Shown: piece by piece, positions 1 to 12,200 of the stretch
How the letters are laid out: each line of letters opens with the position of its first letter
Numbering within the stretch: position 1 is the first letter of the stretch
Source: Weissella confusa
GTDB lineage: Bacteria; Bacillota; Bacilli; Lactobacillales; Lactobacillaceae
Reading direction: 5' to 3'
Assembly: GCA_001436895.1 (NCBI GenBank)
Contig: JQAY01000013.1
Location: forward strand, 1-63,850
Length of the DNA stretch: 63,850 nt
Made by a program: the position numbers and the translations under genes
The notes under the pieces: model-generated
The model's input: only the letters and a program-made list of their open reading frames with translations
Told to the model about the DNA's origin: nothing
The model's database searches: none

Positions 1-175
1 ACCCTACACATTTGTTTCATCGAAACGATATTCAGTTTTCAATGACCTACGTCGTTGTCTCATCAGACAACTTATATATCTTAACAGTTGATGAAACGAA
101 TGTCAACAACTTATTTGAAGATAATTTTTTGAAGTGTGTCCCGCGGATAACTCGTACCCCGTAACAACTTAATCT
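1..175 (-). other. rRNA operon leader (rrn transcript runs off left edge)
   Basis: No protein gene is seen here. The minus strand lies directly downstream of two tandem promoters and contains, near 28-41, the TTGAAAACTGAAT type of sequence common in rRNA leaders and spacers of Gram-positive bacteria. Together with the position right after lysS, which precedes an rrn operon in many Firmicutes, this indicates the 5' leader of an rRNA operon whose 16S gene starts beyond the left edge. The 16S gene itself is not visible. Confidence 0.7.
78..106 (-). promoter_or_regulatory. rrn promoter P2
   Basis: Read on the minus strand: -35 TTGACA (101-106), 17-nt spacer, -10 TAAGAT (78-83). It points leftwards out of the window and is the proximal one of two stacked promoters, the usual rrn arrangement. 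Confidence 0.75.
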
Positions 176-204
176 ATATTACAGATACAGTTACCAATTG
201 TCAA
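176..204 (-). promoter_or_regulatory. rrn promoter P1
   Basis: Read on the minus strand: perfect -35 TTGACA (199-204), 17-nt spacer, -10 TAATAT (176-181). It is the distal member of the tandem pair, about 98 bp upstream of P2, and follows the lysS terminator, so it does not serve lysS. Confidence 0.78.
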
Positions 205-245
205 CACTTTCTTCAAACTTTGTTGCATATATTTTGCGCAAAAAA

Positions 246-273
246 GAGCGATGCCCAAATCTAGGCATCGCTC
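246..273 (-). terminator. lysS rho-independent terminator
   Basis: A 10-bp perfect stem (GAGCGATGCC / GGCATCGCTC) with an 8-nt loop is followed on the minus strand by six T. It separates lysS from the rrn promoters. Confidence 0.92.
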
Positions 274-291
274 CTTAATTATTAATTGTTA

Positions 292-1830
<1,539 letters not shown>

Positions 1831-1840
1831 TTATTAGTTT

Positions 1841-1852
1841 GCCAATATTGGC
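1841..1852. repeat. 12-bp perfect palindrome in hslO-lysS spacer
   Basis: GCCAATATTGGC is a perfect palindrome 65-76 bp upstream of the lysS start. It could be a small operator or chance; no regulator is assigned. Confidence 0.4.
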
Positions 1853-1879
1853 CACTTTTTGCAAGTGCCTCGCCCAAAA

Positions 1880-2773
1880 TTACAATCCTTCGGCATCCTT
1901 AGCTGCAATAATACCTGCCAACTCCGCCTCGTCGAATTGAATCTTCTTGCCCGTAAAGCGATCAACCACTTCGACACCGTGGTCTTCATCAAGCATTTCT
2001 TGCAAATCCTTCATTGGCAAAGTAGCCAACATGCGCTCATACTCGCGCTTTGAAATTTCAGGGTAAAGAGATACTTCAGTCGTCGTCAATTGCTTAACGT
2101 TATCTTTACCAAACAAGTTAGCCAACAAATCCATTGGGGCGTGACCTTCAAGCAATTGTGATGAGATAGCTGGTACATGGGCCAACTTCTCTTCCAAAGC
2201 TGTAATATCCTCATCAGCTGCATCTGGCAATGCTGAAATCATAAACCCACCAGCGGCAGCAACTGTACCATCAGGATCAACCAAAACTGAAACCGCAACG
2301 GCAGAAGGAATTTGTTCTGACTTGGCCATGTAGTAAGTCAAATCATCCCCAATCTCACCAGTTACCAATTGTACTTGACCCGTAAATGGCTCACCTTCAC
2401 CAAAATCCTTGGTCACTGACAAGAATCCGTTGTTACCAACAGCTCCAGCAACGTCTTGTTGTCCCATCGCCGTCAATGGCAATTCAACAGTTGGGTTCGT
2501 AACGTAACCACGCACTTCACCTTGTGCTGATGCTTCAACAACAATCTTACCCACTGGACCGTTACCGTCCATGACAACTGCCAAGCGTTCTTCACCCTTC
2601 AAGACAGCGTTTGAAACCATCAAAGAACCCAACAATGCACGACCAAGAACCGTCGTACCCAATTGTGATGCTTCGTGGAACGTTGCAACTTCACGCATCA
2701 TTTCTGTTGCGTCGATGGCAATCGCACGGAAGTTTCCGTCAGTCGTCACCGCACGTACAAGTGTATCTGTCAT
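1880..2773 (-). CDS. hslO: Hsp33-family chaperone lacking all redox cysteines
   Basis: Hsp33 is a cytosolic holdase chaperone switched on by oxidation of a C-terminal Cys4 zinc centre (CxC...CxxC). The 297-aa product has the family's N-terminal fold and length, with a recognisable C-terminal region (SKREYERML, LQEMLDEDHGVE). The four zinc positions are replaced: roughly P238 and I240 for the CxC pair, D271 and T274 for CxxC. The whole protein contains no cysteine. It therefore cannot be a classical thiol-redox switch; it may be constitutively active, or gated by unfolding alone. It lies between ftsH and lysS as in other lactic acid bacteria, so identity by position is secure. Confidence 0.93.
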   Translation of the reverse strand: MTDTLVRAVTTDGNFRAIAIDATEMMREVATFHEASQLGTTVLGRALLGSLMVSNAVLKGEERLAVVMDGNGPVGKIVVEASAQGEVRGYVTNPTVELPLTAMGQQDVAGAVGNNGFLSVTKDFGEGEPFTGQVQLVTGEIGDDLTYYMAKSEQIPSAVAVSVLVDPDGTVAAAGGFMISALPDAADEDITALEEKLAHVPAISSQLLEGHAPMDLLANLFGKDNVKQLTTTEVSLYPEISKREYERMLATLPMKDLQEMLDEDHGVEVVDRFTGKKIQFDEAELAGIIAAKDAEGL

Positions 2774-2838
2774 CTTTTCATGCCTCTTATTTTTCGTATA
2801 TTTCTGTCTACCAGTTTAACACATTCACCATATAGAAA

Positions 2839-2870
2839 AGAGACGTGAACGATTACTCATTCACGTCTCT
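2839..2870 (-). terminator. ftsH terminator
   Basis: An 11-bp perfect stem (AGAGACGTGAA / TTCACGTCTCT) with a 10-nt loop sits 9 bp after the ftsH stop and is followed on the minus strand by TTTTC. Confidence 0.85.
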
Positions 2871-2878
2871 AACATTCA

Positions 2879-4939
2879 TTATTCTTGATCAAGCTTACGT
2901 GGTTGCAAAACTTCAACCTTAACAGCTGGTTGTGCATCCTCGTCGGCTGTCAACTTGCTGTTGGCAGCTTCCTTAGCTTCATCATATGACATTGGCGTTT
3001 CAACATTCTTTTCAACCTTGGTCGTCTCTGGCATCTTACCAGTTTCGAACAAGCTCAAGATTTGCTTCTCATCCAACGTCTCGTACTCCAACAAAGCCTT
3101 CGCAATTGCTGCGTGCTTGTCCTTGTACTCTTCGATGATTTCGTGCGCCTTGTTGTAACCCTCAGTCGTAATACGACGAACTTCTTCGTCAATCAAACGA
3201 GCTGTCTCGTCAGAGTAGGCAGCTGACTCACCGTATGAACGACCCAAGAATGGTTGACCACCATTCTCAAGTTGTACCATACCAAGCTTGTCTGACATAC
3301 CATATTCCGTAACCATTGAGCGGGCAATGTTAGTTGCTTGCTCAAAGTCGTTTGAGGCACCTGATGATTGTTGGTCGAAGATGATTTCTTCGGCCGCACG
3401 TCCACCCATCAAACCAGCAATTTGATCCATGGCGTCCGTCTTGTTCATCAACATTTGGTCTTCACGTGGCAACATGATTGCATATCCGCCGGCGCGTCCA
3501 CGTGGCACAATCGTTACCTTGTGGACAACACGAGCTTCATTCAAAACCAAACCAACGATGGCGTGACCAGCTTCGTGGTAAGCAACCGTCTCACGTTCCT
3601 TAGCAGAAACAACACGGTCCTTCTTAGCTGGTCCCGCAATAACACGGTCCTCAGCTTCATCCACGTCCTTGGCGTAAATCGTATCGTGGTTTTGACGAGC
3701 AGCCAACAAGGCCGCTTCGTTCAACAAGTTTTCCAAGTCGGCTCCGACGAAACCAGGTGTTTGCTTAGCAATTTCCTTCAAATCCACGTCGTCAGCCAAT
3801 GGCTTGTTCTTAGCGTGGACGTGCAAGATTGCCTCACGACCCTTAACGTCTGGACGACCAACCAAAATCTTTCGGTCGAAACGACCTGGACGAAGCAAAG
3901 CTGGGTCCAAGACATCTGAACGGTTAGTAGCGGCCATTACAATGACACCTTCGCTACCTGAGAACCCGTCCATTTCAACCAACATTTGGTTCAACGTTTG
4001 CTCACGCTCATCGTGACCACCGCCCATGCCGGCGCCACGTTGACGACCGACCGCATCAATTTCATCGATAAAGATGATTGATGGCGCAGCCTTCTTAGCG
4101 TTATCAAACAAATCACGGACACGGCTGGCACCGACACCGACGAACATCTCCACAAAGTCAGAACCTGAAATTGAGAAGAATGGTACGCCAGCTTCACCGG
4201 CAACGGCACGGGCCAACAATGTCTTACCTGTTCCTGGAGGCCCCTCAAGAAGAACACCAGATGGGATACGAGCTCCCAACTTCAAGAACTTCTTAGGATC
4301 CTTCAAGAATTCAACAACTTCAACCAATTCTTGCTTTTCTTCTTCAGCACCAGCAACGTCCGCAAAGCGAACCTTGTTCTCTGAAGGATCAGCTGGCTTA
4401 GCCTTTGACTTGCCGAAGCCCATCATGTTGCCACGACCGCCTTGTCCGCCTTGGCTCATGCCACCCATCATCAAGTAGAACACACCAATCATCAACAAGA
4501 TTGGCAAGAATGAAATGGCCATGTTACCCCAGAAGTTTGAAGCTTCTGGCTTTGTTGTGATTTCAGTCTTCGTCTTATCCGCAGCCTTTTGCAAACTCTC
4601 CATAATTGGATCGTTGCTAATGACTTGGGTTTCGAATCCTGTCACCTTATTTGAAGCACCACCAACTAGTGAGACAAGAGAATCATCCTTTGAACTCTTA
4701 TCTGTTTGTGCCTTACGATATTCACCCTTAACGTCATAAACACCAGCGCCAGGTTGAATCGTGATGGTTTTAATCTTCTTGTCGCGCAATTCCGTCATGA
4801 ATGTCGACGTAGAGATAGTCTTCGTACTAGTCGTTTGAGAAGGACCGGCTACCCAGTAAATCAAACCCATAATACCGAGGACTACGATTACGTAGAACAA
4901 ACTATTCCGGACAAAATTGCCGTTTCGTTGATTCTTCAT
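2879..4939 (-). CDS. ftsH: ATP-dependent zinc metalloprotease FtsH
   Basis: Membrane-anchored AAA+ protease that degrades misassembled membrane proteins and some cytosolic regulators. It has 686 aa. Two N-terminal membrane segments (about 13-31 and 142-160) flank an extracytoplasmic domain. A glycine-rich patch (160-172) precedes the AAA module with Walker A GPPGTGKT (233-240) and Walker B FIDEID (290-295); the zinc site HEAGH is at 455-459. The start ATG has GGAGGAATAG directly upstream. It lies between hpt and hslO, the conserved order in Firmicutes, and ends in its own terminator. The C-terminal tail is acidic and variable, as usual for the family. Confidence 0.98.
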   Translation of the reverse strand: MKNQRNGNFVRNSLFYVIVVLGIMGLIYWVAGPSQTTSTKTISTSTFMTELRDKKIKTITIQPGAGVYDVKGEYRKAQTDKSSKDDSLVSLVGGASNKVTGFETQVISNDPIMESLQKAADKTKTEITTKPEASNFWGNMAISFLPILLMIGVFYLMMGGMSQGGQGGRGNMMGFGKSKAKPADPSENKVRFADVAGAEEEKQELVEVVEFLKDPKKFLKLGARIPSGVLLEGPPGTGKTLLARAVAGEAGVPFFSISGSDFVEMFVGVGASRVRDLFDNAKKAAPSIIFIDEIDAVGRQRGAGMGGGHDEREQTLNQMLVEMDGFSGSEGVIVMAATNRSDVLDPALLRPGRFDRKILVGRPDVKGREAILHVHAKNKPLADDVDLKEIAKQTPGFVGADLENLLNEAALLAARQNHDTIYAKDVDEAEDRVIAGPAKKDRVVSAKERETVAYHEAGHAIVGLVLNEARVVHKVTIVPRGRAGGYAIMLPREDQMLMNKTDAMDQIAGLMGGRAAEEIIFDQQSSGASNDFEQATNIARSMVTEYGMSDKLGMVQLENGGQPFLGRSYGESAAYSDETARLIDEEVRRITTEGYNKAHEIIEEYKDKHAAIAKALLEYETLDEKQILSLFETGKMPETTKVEKNVETPMSYDEAKEAANSKLTADEDAQPAVKVEVLQPRKLDQE

Positions 4940-5004
4940 CTATTCCTCCTACAGATAGTTACTACTACCTTCGTTGCATCATTATTATGTTTCCGAGACA
5001 GAAA

Positions 5005-5601
5005 TTAGTGCTCAGGCGTGATGTCGATTGTATCGACCTTGTCCGCGTGGGCAGGATCATAAACTTCACGCTTCAAGACACCAACATATGGCAAGTTACG
5101 GTACAGTTGCTTGTAATCCAAACCGTACCCAACTACGAACGCCTTTGGAACATCGAAACCGATGTAATCAACCGTTGCTTCAACAACACGGCCTTCCTTC
5201 TTATCAAGCAAGCTGGCAACCTTAACTGATTTCGCACCACGTTCCATCAACAAGTCGATCATGAACTTCAATGAACGACCAGTGTCGACGATGTCTTCCA
5301 TAATGATGATATCGCGACCTGAAATGTCGGTTTGCAAATCAGTGACCATTTGAACTTCACCTGATGAAGCAACGCCACCGTTATAACTAGAAACGTCGAT
5401 AAATTCAACTTCAGCGTATTGCATGTGACGCATAACGTCGACCGTCCAAAGTACGGCACCCTTCAAAACTGACAAAATGATTGGTGTACGTCCTTCGTAA
5501 TCGGCAGCCAGTTGCTTACCAACACGCTCTGCTGCTTCGGCAATATCAGCTTCGCTATAAAGCACACGCTCGATATCGTTATTCATGTCCCATTGGTTCA
5601 T
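5005..5601 (-). CDS. hpt: Hypoxanthine-guanine phosphoribosyltransferase
   Basis: Purine salvage enzyme converting hypoxanthine or guanine plus PRPP to IMP or GMP. It has 198 aa. The PRPP-binding loop EDIVDTGRS is at about residues 102-110, and the SVLKGAV segment near 44-50 is characteristic of the family. AGGAG lies 11 nt before the first ATG; a second in-frame ATG five codons later (5586) is an alternative start. The tilS-hpt-ftsH order is conserved from Bacillus to lactobacilli. The 107-bp gap upstream of it is AT-rich and may hold a promoter. Confidence 0.96.
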   Translation of the reverse strand: MNQWDMNNDIERVLYSEADIAEAAERVGKQLAADYEGRTPIILSVLKGAVLWTVDVMRHMQYAEVEFIDVSSYNGGVASSGEVQMVTDLQTDISGRDIIIMEDIVDTGRSLKFMIDLLMERGAKSVKVASLLDKKEGRVVEATVDYIGFDVPKAFVVGYGLDYKQLYRNLPYVGVLKREVYDPAHADKVDTIDITPEH

Positions 5602-5708
5602 GTCTTTTCAATCTCCTAAATCTTAATTCCCCTATCGTTACATAGCATTAAGAATACCATGTTTGATGGTAAATGTTTAGTGCTACACCTAAAAGAAATG
5701 TGAACGCT

Positions 5709-6686
5709 TTATTCTTTTCGTGAAAGCAATAAGTAGTTTTCGAAACGTTCTAACTGCAAGCCATTCCCAAGGTCAATGAAACCTCGGTTAACATTCGGAT
5801 TGCGCATTAACTGAATTGCTTGTGTTAACTGACTATCTTTTACAGCAAAAACGTGTTTTTTAGTCAACCACGTCTGCAACACCAGTAACAAGACCGCCTC
5901 GTCGACGCGCCAATCCAAGCGACCATCTTCTAACGCCTTTACGTGCACATTAATCGAACCACTCGCCAGCTTCTGTAATGCCGCAAGTTGATCAGCGAAT
6001 GCAATGACGTGGTCCTTTGTTTGCTCGTTAATTTCTTCTAGTGCCGGCACAACAGTATGTCGCATACGATTGCGGGCAAACGTTTCATCCGCATTTGTAT
6101 AGTCTTCAACCCATTCAACTAGCGGTTCATTGACCAACTGACCCAGCATCGCTTTATCAAGTTGCAACACCGGACGAATCAAATCAATATCACCCTGCAA
6201 CTGTTGCTTTTTGGCCATCCCCAACAACTGCGTCAAACGACTGCCGCGTGCCAACTTGTACAAAATTGTTTCGACCTGATCACCCTTATGGTGGGCCGTG
6301 ACAATTGCGTTCGCACCAACTTCACGTGCGATGGCGACCAATGCCTCGTAACGCTTTTCGCGTGCCAATTCTTCAACACCAGTCGTCGGCACCGCATTCC
6401 AAGTGAGCTGGCGAATCGTCGCGCTTGCCAAATTAGGTATTTGCGCAAATACGCGTTCGACTAAGGCTTGCTCGGCATCCGCATCCGTACGCAATTGATG
6501 ATTGATGTATGCCGCACTCACAATTGGTTGAATATCAGTCGGCAATGAATTGTCCGTTAGCCAACGCAAAACATGCAGTGAGTCTTGACCACCCGAAACT
6601 GCCACCAACACATGGTCACGTTTATCAAATAATCTTTCTTCCCGAATCATTCGCGTTAAATTAGCTCGCACAACTTTATCTTGCAT
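5709..6686 (-). CDS. tilS: tRNA(Ile)-lysidine synthase, short form
   Basis: Modifies the wobble cytidine of the CAU tRNA-Ile to lysidine, using ATP and lysine, so that it reads AUA. The N-terminal PP-loop ATPase motif SGGQDS is at residues 31-36. The product has only 325 aa, against about 430-470 in the better-known enzymes. It stops after the middle substrate-binding domain (ending LERFENYLLLSRKE), so the C-terminal TilS domain is absent. There is no room for it before hpt, and no frame continues it. Short TilS forms are known in some bacteria, so it is probably functional; essentiality of the activity also argues for this. Neighbours divIC and hpt keep the conserved order. Confidence 0.93.
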   Translation of the reverse strand: MQDKVVRANLTRMIREERLFDKRDHVLVAVSGGQDSLHVLRWLTDNSLPTDIQPIVSAAYINHQLRTDADAEQALVERVFAQIPNLASATIRQLTWNAVPTTGVEELAREKRYEALVAIAREVGANAIVTAHHKGDQVETILYKLARGSRLTQLLGMAKKQQLQGDIDLIRPVLQLDKAMLGQLVNEPLVEWVEDYTNADETFARNRMRHTVVPALEEINEQTKDHVIAFADQLAALQKLASGSINVHVKALEDGRLDWRVDEAVLLLVLQTWLTKKHVFAVKDSQLTQAIQLMRNPNVNRGFIDLGNGLQLERFENYLLLSRKE

Positions 6687-6744
6687 GATTCTCTCCCGTT
6701 ATTTAATACTTGCCATTATTATATCGCTAATCGAAAAATAAAAA

Positions 6745-6766
6745 GACAATCAGTCGTCTGATTGTC
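6745..6766 (-). terminator. divIC terminator
   Basis: A 9-bp perfect stem (GACAATCAG / CTGATTGTC) with TCGT loop sits 19 bp after the divIC stop, with TTTTTATTTTT following on the minus strand. Confidence 0.85.
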
Positions 6767-6784
6767 CCTTTTGTTGATTATTAT

Positions 6785-7159
6785 TTATTCACCCGGTAAG
6801 TTGAAGACAACTTCACCGTCTTTACTGTACATGTACTTTTCACGAATCAGCTTTTCCAGATACGAATTATCGCCCAAGTCTTTAACTTCTTGTTTGAGGT
6901 TCGCATTAGTTTTGTTGGCCTTATCTAGGTTTGACTTCGCTGTCTCAAGACTCTGAGAAGCCGCCTCGTACTTAACGTACTGCGTATGGTAATTAACCAT
7001 CGCGAAAATCGTGACAACGACCATCACCGCGACTAATACAACACGGCGACGTAAGTGCACTACTTGATGGTAACGCATCTTGCGCTCTTCAAGATTTAAT
7101 TGGTTGGCGCTCTTAGCGTTCAGCGGCGTGATATTTGATTGTTTGTTAACTGCCATCAT
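6785..7159 (-). CDS. divIC: Septum formation initiator DivIC-like protein
   Basis: Small bitopic division protein that works with FtsL and DivIB at the septum. It has 124 aa: a basic cytoplasmic N-terminus, one membrane segment at about residues 39-55, then a coiled coil (about 60-100) and the C-terminal YLEKLIREKYMYSKDGEVVF pattern typical of FtsB/DivIC. GGGGAGG precedes the ATG by 8 nt; the next codon is also ATG. It is placed between rqcP and tilS as in most Firmicutes. A terminator follows it, so tilS probably has its own promoter. Confidence 0.93.
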   Translation of the reverse strand: MMAVNKQSNITPLNAKSANQLNLEERKMRYHQVVHLRRRVVLVAVMVVVTIFAMVNYHTQYVKYEAASQSLETAKSNLDKANKTNANLKQEVKDLGDNSYLEKLIREKYMYSKDGEVVFNLPGE

Positions 7160-7359
7160 TCCGCTGACCTCCCCGAGATAATTTGAGCGGACACTCTAAT
7201 TTAGACCTACACCATTAACCAATTCTCCTATGCTCTTACTGTACAGTAGACACCGGATAATCTTAAGCAGGATTACCTTTCCTTAACCTTTTCGTATCAA
7301 AACCTAACGGATAGTTATCCACAAGCACCTTTCACCACATTTTTATAACATTTACTAAA

Positions 7360-7387
7360 AAAAGACGCCCTATTTTGGGCGTCTTTT
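7360..7387 (-). terminator. rqcP terminator
   Basis: An 11-bp perfect stem (AAAAGACGCCC / GGGCGTCTTTT) with a 6-nt loop, 8 bp after the rqcP stop; T-rich on the minus side. Confidence 0.9.
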
Positions 7388-7395
7388 CATCTTAC

Positions 7396-7674
7396 TTAAT
7401 TTTCTTCGTTACTGAAGTCTTGCTCGTATGATTCTGACACAATGCTATACATGTGTTCTGCTTGTTCCTTACGCACAACTTCGGCCGTACTTTCAACCTT
7501 AAGTACAGATGTCTTGTTTCCAAAACGAATCGTCAACTCGTCACCCGTCTTAACGTCATTGGAAGACTTCGCTGTCTTACCATTGATATCAATACGACCT
7601 TGATCGGCGATTTCCTTAGCAACCGTACGGCGCTTAATGATACGTGAAACCTTCAAATACTTATCCAAACGCAT
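7396..7674 (-). CDS. rqcP: S4-domain ribosome quality control protein RqcP
   Basis: A 92-aa S4 RNA-binding protein of the YabO/RqcP family. Members bind stalled 50S-peptidyl-tRNA complexes and support RqcH-driven alanine tailing. The S4 fold starts at the first residue ([17 protein letters not shown]...A.EIADQGRI pattern) and covers about residues 1-60; the acidic C-terminal tail is variable. Its ATG overlaps the stop of the upstream flippase gene by one base (TAATG), which suggests translational coupling. It is the last gene of the pth-mfd-flippase-rqcP run and is followed by a terminator. Confidence 0.94.
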   Translation of the reverse strand: MRLDKYLKVSRIIKRRTVAKEIADQGRIDINGKTAKSSNDVKTGDELTIRFGNKTSVLKVESTAEVVRKEQAEHMYSIVSESYEQDFSNEEN

Positions 7675-9263
7675 TATTTTCTTCCTCGATTTATAAACTG
7701 ATAAATTTGGCGACCTTTAGGCAAAGCATCCCACTCTGCCTCTTCCAGTAGTGCTGTCCACCACAACATTAAAACAAAGGCAGTTGCACCGACACCCACT
7801 CCAACGACTGTCGTCAAAACACTCGCCAGGCGCGTCGCACCAACTAGGCTATGCCCTAGTATATACGCAAGACGGGCCAAAATGCCAACCGCGAGTAAAA
7901 TTGCAATCAATTTGCGCCACCATTTCTTTGGCACCCAACTTATCCACAGGCTTTTTGGCAAGCGAACGAGCGTAAATATTAAGAATGGGAGCAATGCGCC
8001 AACCGTTGCCAGCGACGCACCAGCGATACCAAAAATTGGTACCAACCAGATGTTAAGCCCCGCTTTCACTAACATGGTTAGTAAGACAAACCAGCCCAAG
8101 CCACGCGTCTTATCAAAACTTTGTAAAACACTTGTCGACACAACAATCAGTGTCGCCGGCACAATGCTAATCGTGAACAGCGCCAGTGCGTCACTGCCAG
8201 CTGATGAACCAAACAACAATTGATTAACCGATGGCATAATGGCCACCAATCCAACCGTCGCAACACCGGAAAGTAAAATAGAAAGTCGCATCGTCAATTG
8301 GAAATCATTACGCAACGCTTGTTCATCACGTCGAATGACATGCTGGCGCAAGGCCGGCAACAATGATGTGCCAAGACCAGTTGCCAAGACCATCCCCAAT
8401 TGAACCAACGGTTGACCACGATCATAAATTCCCTTAGTGAACTCAGCCTGGTGTGCTGTTAATCCGGCGTCTTGTAGCAATAACTTTGTTGAGAACGAAT
8501 CAACCAGTTGCAACAAAACCAACAATGCCGCTAGCATCGCTAACAACCCACCTTCACGCCACAAACGACCAAATAAATGGCGCCAGCTTAATGTTTTCTT
8601 CTGCTTGACTGTCTCATCAATCGGCAGTGACCAAATGTGACGTAGCGACGTTGCTAAGAATAACGTTGCGGCTAGTCCGGCAATCGTTGCACCAAAGGTT
8701 GCCCACTCACCAATCCGATAGACGGACCAGTTGGCTTGAACACCCCACCAGGCCACCCCGATAATAATCGCCACCCGGACAATTTGTTCAATCACTTGTG
8801 ACATTGCTGTCGGCACCATGTTCAATTGCCCTTGCGCATAACCACGTCCGATTGCCAAAAATGGCATGAACCAGAACATCCAGGCAACAGCGCGTACAAC
8901 TGGGTACAATTTCAAATCGCCACCCATCAGCAATGACAAGGGCGCCGCACCGCCATACACAATCGTGAATAACACGGCGCTAATGCCAACTAGCGACCAA
9001 AACAAACGTCGTGCCACCAGTTGTTGATGCATTTCATCCGGTTGCTCTGTAATGATTTTTGAAATAAACAATGGCCAACCACTCAAGGCTAGCACCATAC
9101 CGATACCGTAGATTGGGTAGACCTGCTGATAAACATAGAAACCAGTATTACCGACTAGGTTTTGGAACGGCACGCGATACACCGCGCTCAGCACCTTGGC
9201 GATTAAGCCTGACACCGCTAAAACACCGGCACCGGCCATCAAATTCTGACTTGTTTTAGGCAT
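7674..9263 (-). CDS. MOP-superfamily polysaccharide/lipid flippase (SpoVB/YabM-like)
   Basis: A 529-aa integral membrane protein with about 14 hydrophobic segments, of the MATE/MOP flippase type used to move lipid-linked glycans across the membrane. Position between mfd and rqcP is that of Bacillus yabM. A peptidoglycan-precursor or polysaccharide role is family knowledge; the substrate cannot be read from the sequence. The TTG at 9269 directly abuts the ribosome binding site, so the ATG at 9263 (AAGGAG, 6-nt spacing) is the likely start. The gene overlaps the mfd stop by 8 bp and the rqcP start by 1 bp, indicating a tight operon. Confidence 0.92.
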   Translation of the reverse strand: MPKTSQNLMAGAGVLAVSGLIAKVLSAVYRVPFQNLVGNTGFYVYQQVYPIYGIGMVLALSGWPLFISKIITEQPDEMHQQLVARRLFWSLVGISAVLFTIVYGGAAPLSLLMGGDLKLYPVVRAVAWMFWFMPFLAIGRGYAQGQLNMVPTAMSQVIEQIVRVAIIIGVAWWGVQANWSVYRIGEWATFGATIAGLAATLFLATSLRHIWSLPIDETVKQKKTLSWRHLFGRLWREGGLLAMLAALLVLLQLVDSFSTKLLLQDAGLTAHQAEFTKGIYDRGQPLVQLGMVLATGLGTSLLPALRQHVIRRDEQALRNDFQLTMRLSILLSGVATVGLVAIMPSVNQLLFGSSAGSDALALFTISIVPATLIVVSTSVLQSFDKTRGLGWFVLLTMLVKAGLNIWLVPIFGIAGASLATVGALLPFLIFTLVRLPKSLWISWVPKKWWRKLIAILLAVGILARLAYILGHSLVGATRLASVLTTVVGVGVGATAFVLMLWWTALLEEAEWDALPKGRQIYQFINRGRK

Positions 9264-12200
9264 TGGCAACTCCTTCTTCAGGAGCTAGCGTGTTAAACAC
9301 CGTCAACAAGCCTGTTAGCCATTCTTCAGCCGTTTGATTTGGTTGAATTGGCACTTCAGCCTTAACTGGATCTGGCACGACAACCTGGCCACGCACCTTG
9401 GCTAGTGCCAACGCTTGGGTAAACTGTTGCGCCGTAAACTTTGAACGGGCATCGAACGTCACAACCAAAATGTTTTGACGCTTAAAGTCACGACGAATCG
9501 TTGCAATACCAACGCGGTCAGCTGCCGCCTTAAGACGTCCAACCAACAATAAACGTTGCGCAGCTTCTGGCAACTCGCCAAAGCGATCCAACAAATCATC
9601 TTCAATTTCTTCGAACTCAGCGGATGTCTTAGCCTTACGAATACGTTGATACAAATCAATCTTTTGTGGACCATCTGCTACATAGTCGGCCGGCAAGTAC
9701 GCTTCAACTTGCACATCAAGTTCGGCATCGAACGTTTGCTTACGCTTACCTTGCTTTTCAGCAACGGCTTCATTCAACATTTGCGTGTACAAATCATATC
9801 CAACCGCGTTAATGAAGCCGTGTTGTGATTGACCCAGTAGGTCACCCGCACCACGAATCGACAAATCACGCATCGCAATCTTAAAACCAGAACCTAGCTC
9901 CGTGAAATCACGAATGGCCGTCAAACGCTTTTCGCTTTCCTCGTTCAACGAACGCGTTCCCGGATACGTAAAGTACGCATAGGCAATATTGTTTGAACGA
10001 CCAACGCGACCACGCAACTGATAAAGTTGTGCCAGACCCATGTGATCAGCATTTTCAACAAACAGCGTATTCGCGTTTGGAATGTCCACACCTGTTTCGA
10101 TAATGGTTGTCGTCACCAGAACGTCGTATTCACGGTTAATGAAATCAACCAGAATACCTTCCATTTGGGCCTCGGTCATTTGACCGTGGATATAACCAAC
10201 CCGCGCATCCGGTACCAAGGACTCAATCATCGCCGTGACTTGTTCAATATCTTCCACACGGTTGTGGAGGTAATACGTTTGGCCGCCACGCGCCATTTCT
10301 CGTTCAATCGCGCTTGCCGTCACACGCCCATTTTGTTCCATAACATACGTTTGAATTGGATAACGGTTGGCCGGCGGTGTTTCAATAACAGACAAATCGC
10401 GAACGCCGACCATCGCCATGTTCAAAGTACGTGGGATTGGCGTGGCAGTTAGCGTCAAGACGTCAACATTCGTTTGCAATGCCTTCAAACGTTCCTTGTG
10501 TTTCACACCAAAACGTTGTTCCTCGTCGATAATCAACAAGCCCAAGTCACCAAACTCAATATCCTTAGACAAAATACGGTGCGTACCGACCACGACATCA
10601 ATTGTGTGGTTCTTCAGCCCTTCCTTTGTCTCGTCCATTTGTTTCTTAGTTTGGAAACGAGACATGATGGCCACGTTAACACCAAACCCATCAAAACGAC
10701 TCAACATTGATTCATAGTGTTGCTGGGCCAAAATTGTCGTTGGCACCAGCATCGCAACTTGCTTACCATCGTGCACCGCCTTAAAGGCTGCGCGCAAGGC
10801 AACTTCCGTCTTACCAAAACCAACATCCCCGACCAACAAGCGATCCATCGGACGCGACTTTTCCATATCAGCCTTGATTTCCTTCGTTGAACGAATTTGA
10901 TCAGGGGTTTCAGGGTATGGGAAAGCATCTTCAAAGGCGCGAATGACATCATCATCTGGTGCGAAGGCATACCCTTGCTTCAACTCACGCTCGGCATATA
11001 GCTGGAGCAATTCATCCGCAATGTCTTCAACCTTCTTAGCAACCTTGGCCTTCGCCTTCTGCCATTCCGTGCCACCCAACTTATTAATCTTAGGGGCCTT
11101 CTCAGCCGCGCCGACATACTTTTGTACCAAGTCCAATTGCGTGACCGGAATGAAAATCTTCGCATCCTTTTGGTAGGCAATCGTGATGTAGTCCTGCTTA
11201 ACGCCACGGTTTTCAATCGTTTGCATGCCTTCATAGACACCGACACCGTGGTTCACGTGAACCACATAGTCACCGGGCTTTAGCTCGTTATAACTCTTAA
11301 TACGTTCCGCGTTTGATAGCGTTTGGCGCTTAGGAGCCTTCTTGCGAACTTGCTGGAACAATTCACGTTCTGTCAACACAATCAACTTTTGGGCTGGCAA
11401 TTCAAAACCAGCACTCAGCGGCATGGTCGTCACTTGGGTTCGCCCGGGCGCCAAAGCATCCGGCGCAACCTCATTAATTTTGACACCAAAGTCTGCCAAG
11501 GTTTGGACCAACTTAGCTTGTCGCTCGGTTGTATTCGTCAAAAAGATAATGGTTTCACCCGACTTCTGCCAGCGTGCCACTTCACTCTTCAGCATTGGCA
11601 TTTGGCCAAAGAATTGTTGCGCTGGACGCACCGTCAAATTCGTCAAACTTGTCTGACGCAATTGACCAATTCCACGTTGCAATGGCGAGAATACCAAACT
11701 AGCTTGTTGCACATCACGCGCCAAATCTGCCAATTGCCAACCTAAATCAGGGTCTGGCAAGACGCGTTGCTCGGCCATCTCATCCGTCCACCAATTTTGG
11801 TTATCCAACGTGATTTGATCGGCGTTTTCCAACGCACGTGGATAATCATCAAACACCGCGATACCATCAGCAGGCAAATAATCCAACAGACTCACTGCGT
11901 CAGGGTAAAGGATGTGCAAATATTGACGAATTTCTGGCAACAAACCACCCTGGCTCATCATTGACAATAATGGGCTCATCGCTTCAGTCAAATGACGCTT
12001 ATCAGCACCGTCCAACTTATCGCGGGCTTCGGTCATTGCAACTTCCAAATTCGTCGTGGCTGTTGCCAAATCATCTGCATCAATTACCAAATCTGTTGCT
12101 GGCAAAATCGTGATGCTGTCCAGGTTTTCTAGGCTACGTTGCGTTTCTGCGTCAAAACTACGTAGTGAATCCAATGCCGTATCAAAGAAGTCCAAACGCA

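Noticed and set aside
5709-6686. Frameshift or pseudogene in tilS
   Set aside because: No other frame downstream encodes the missing domain, the frame ends cleanly and the catalytic loop is intact. A genuine short form is more likely.
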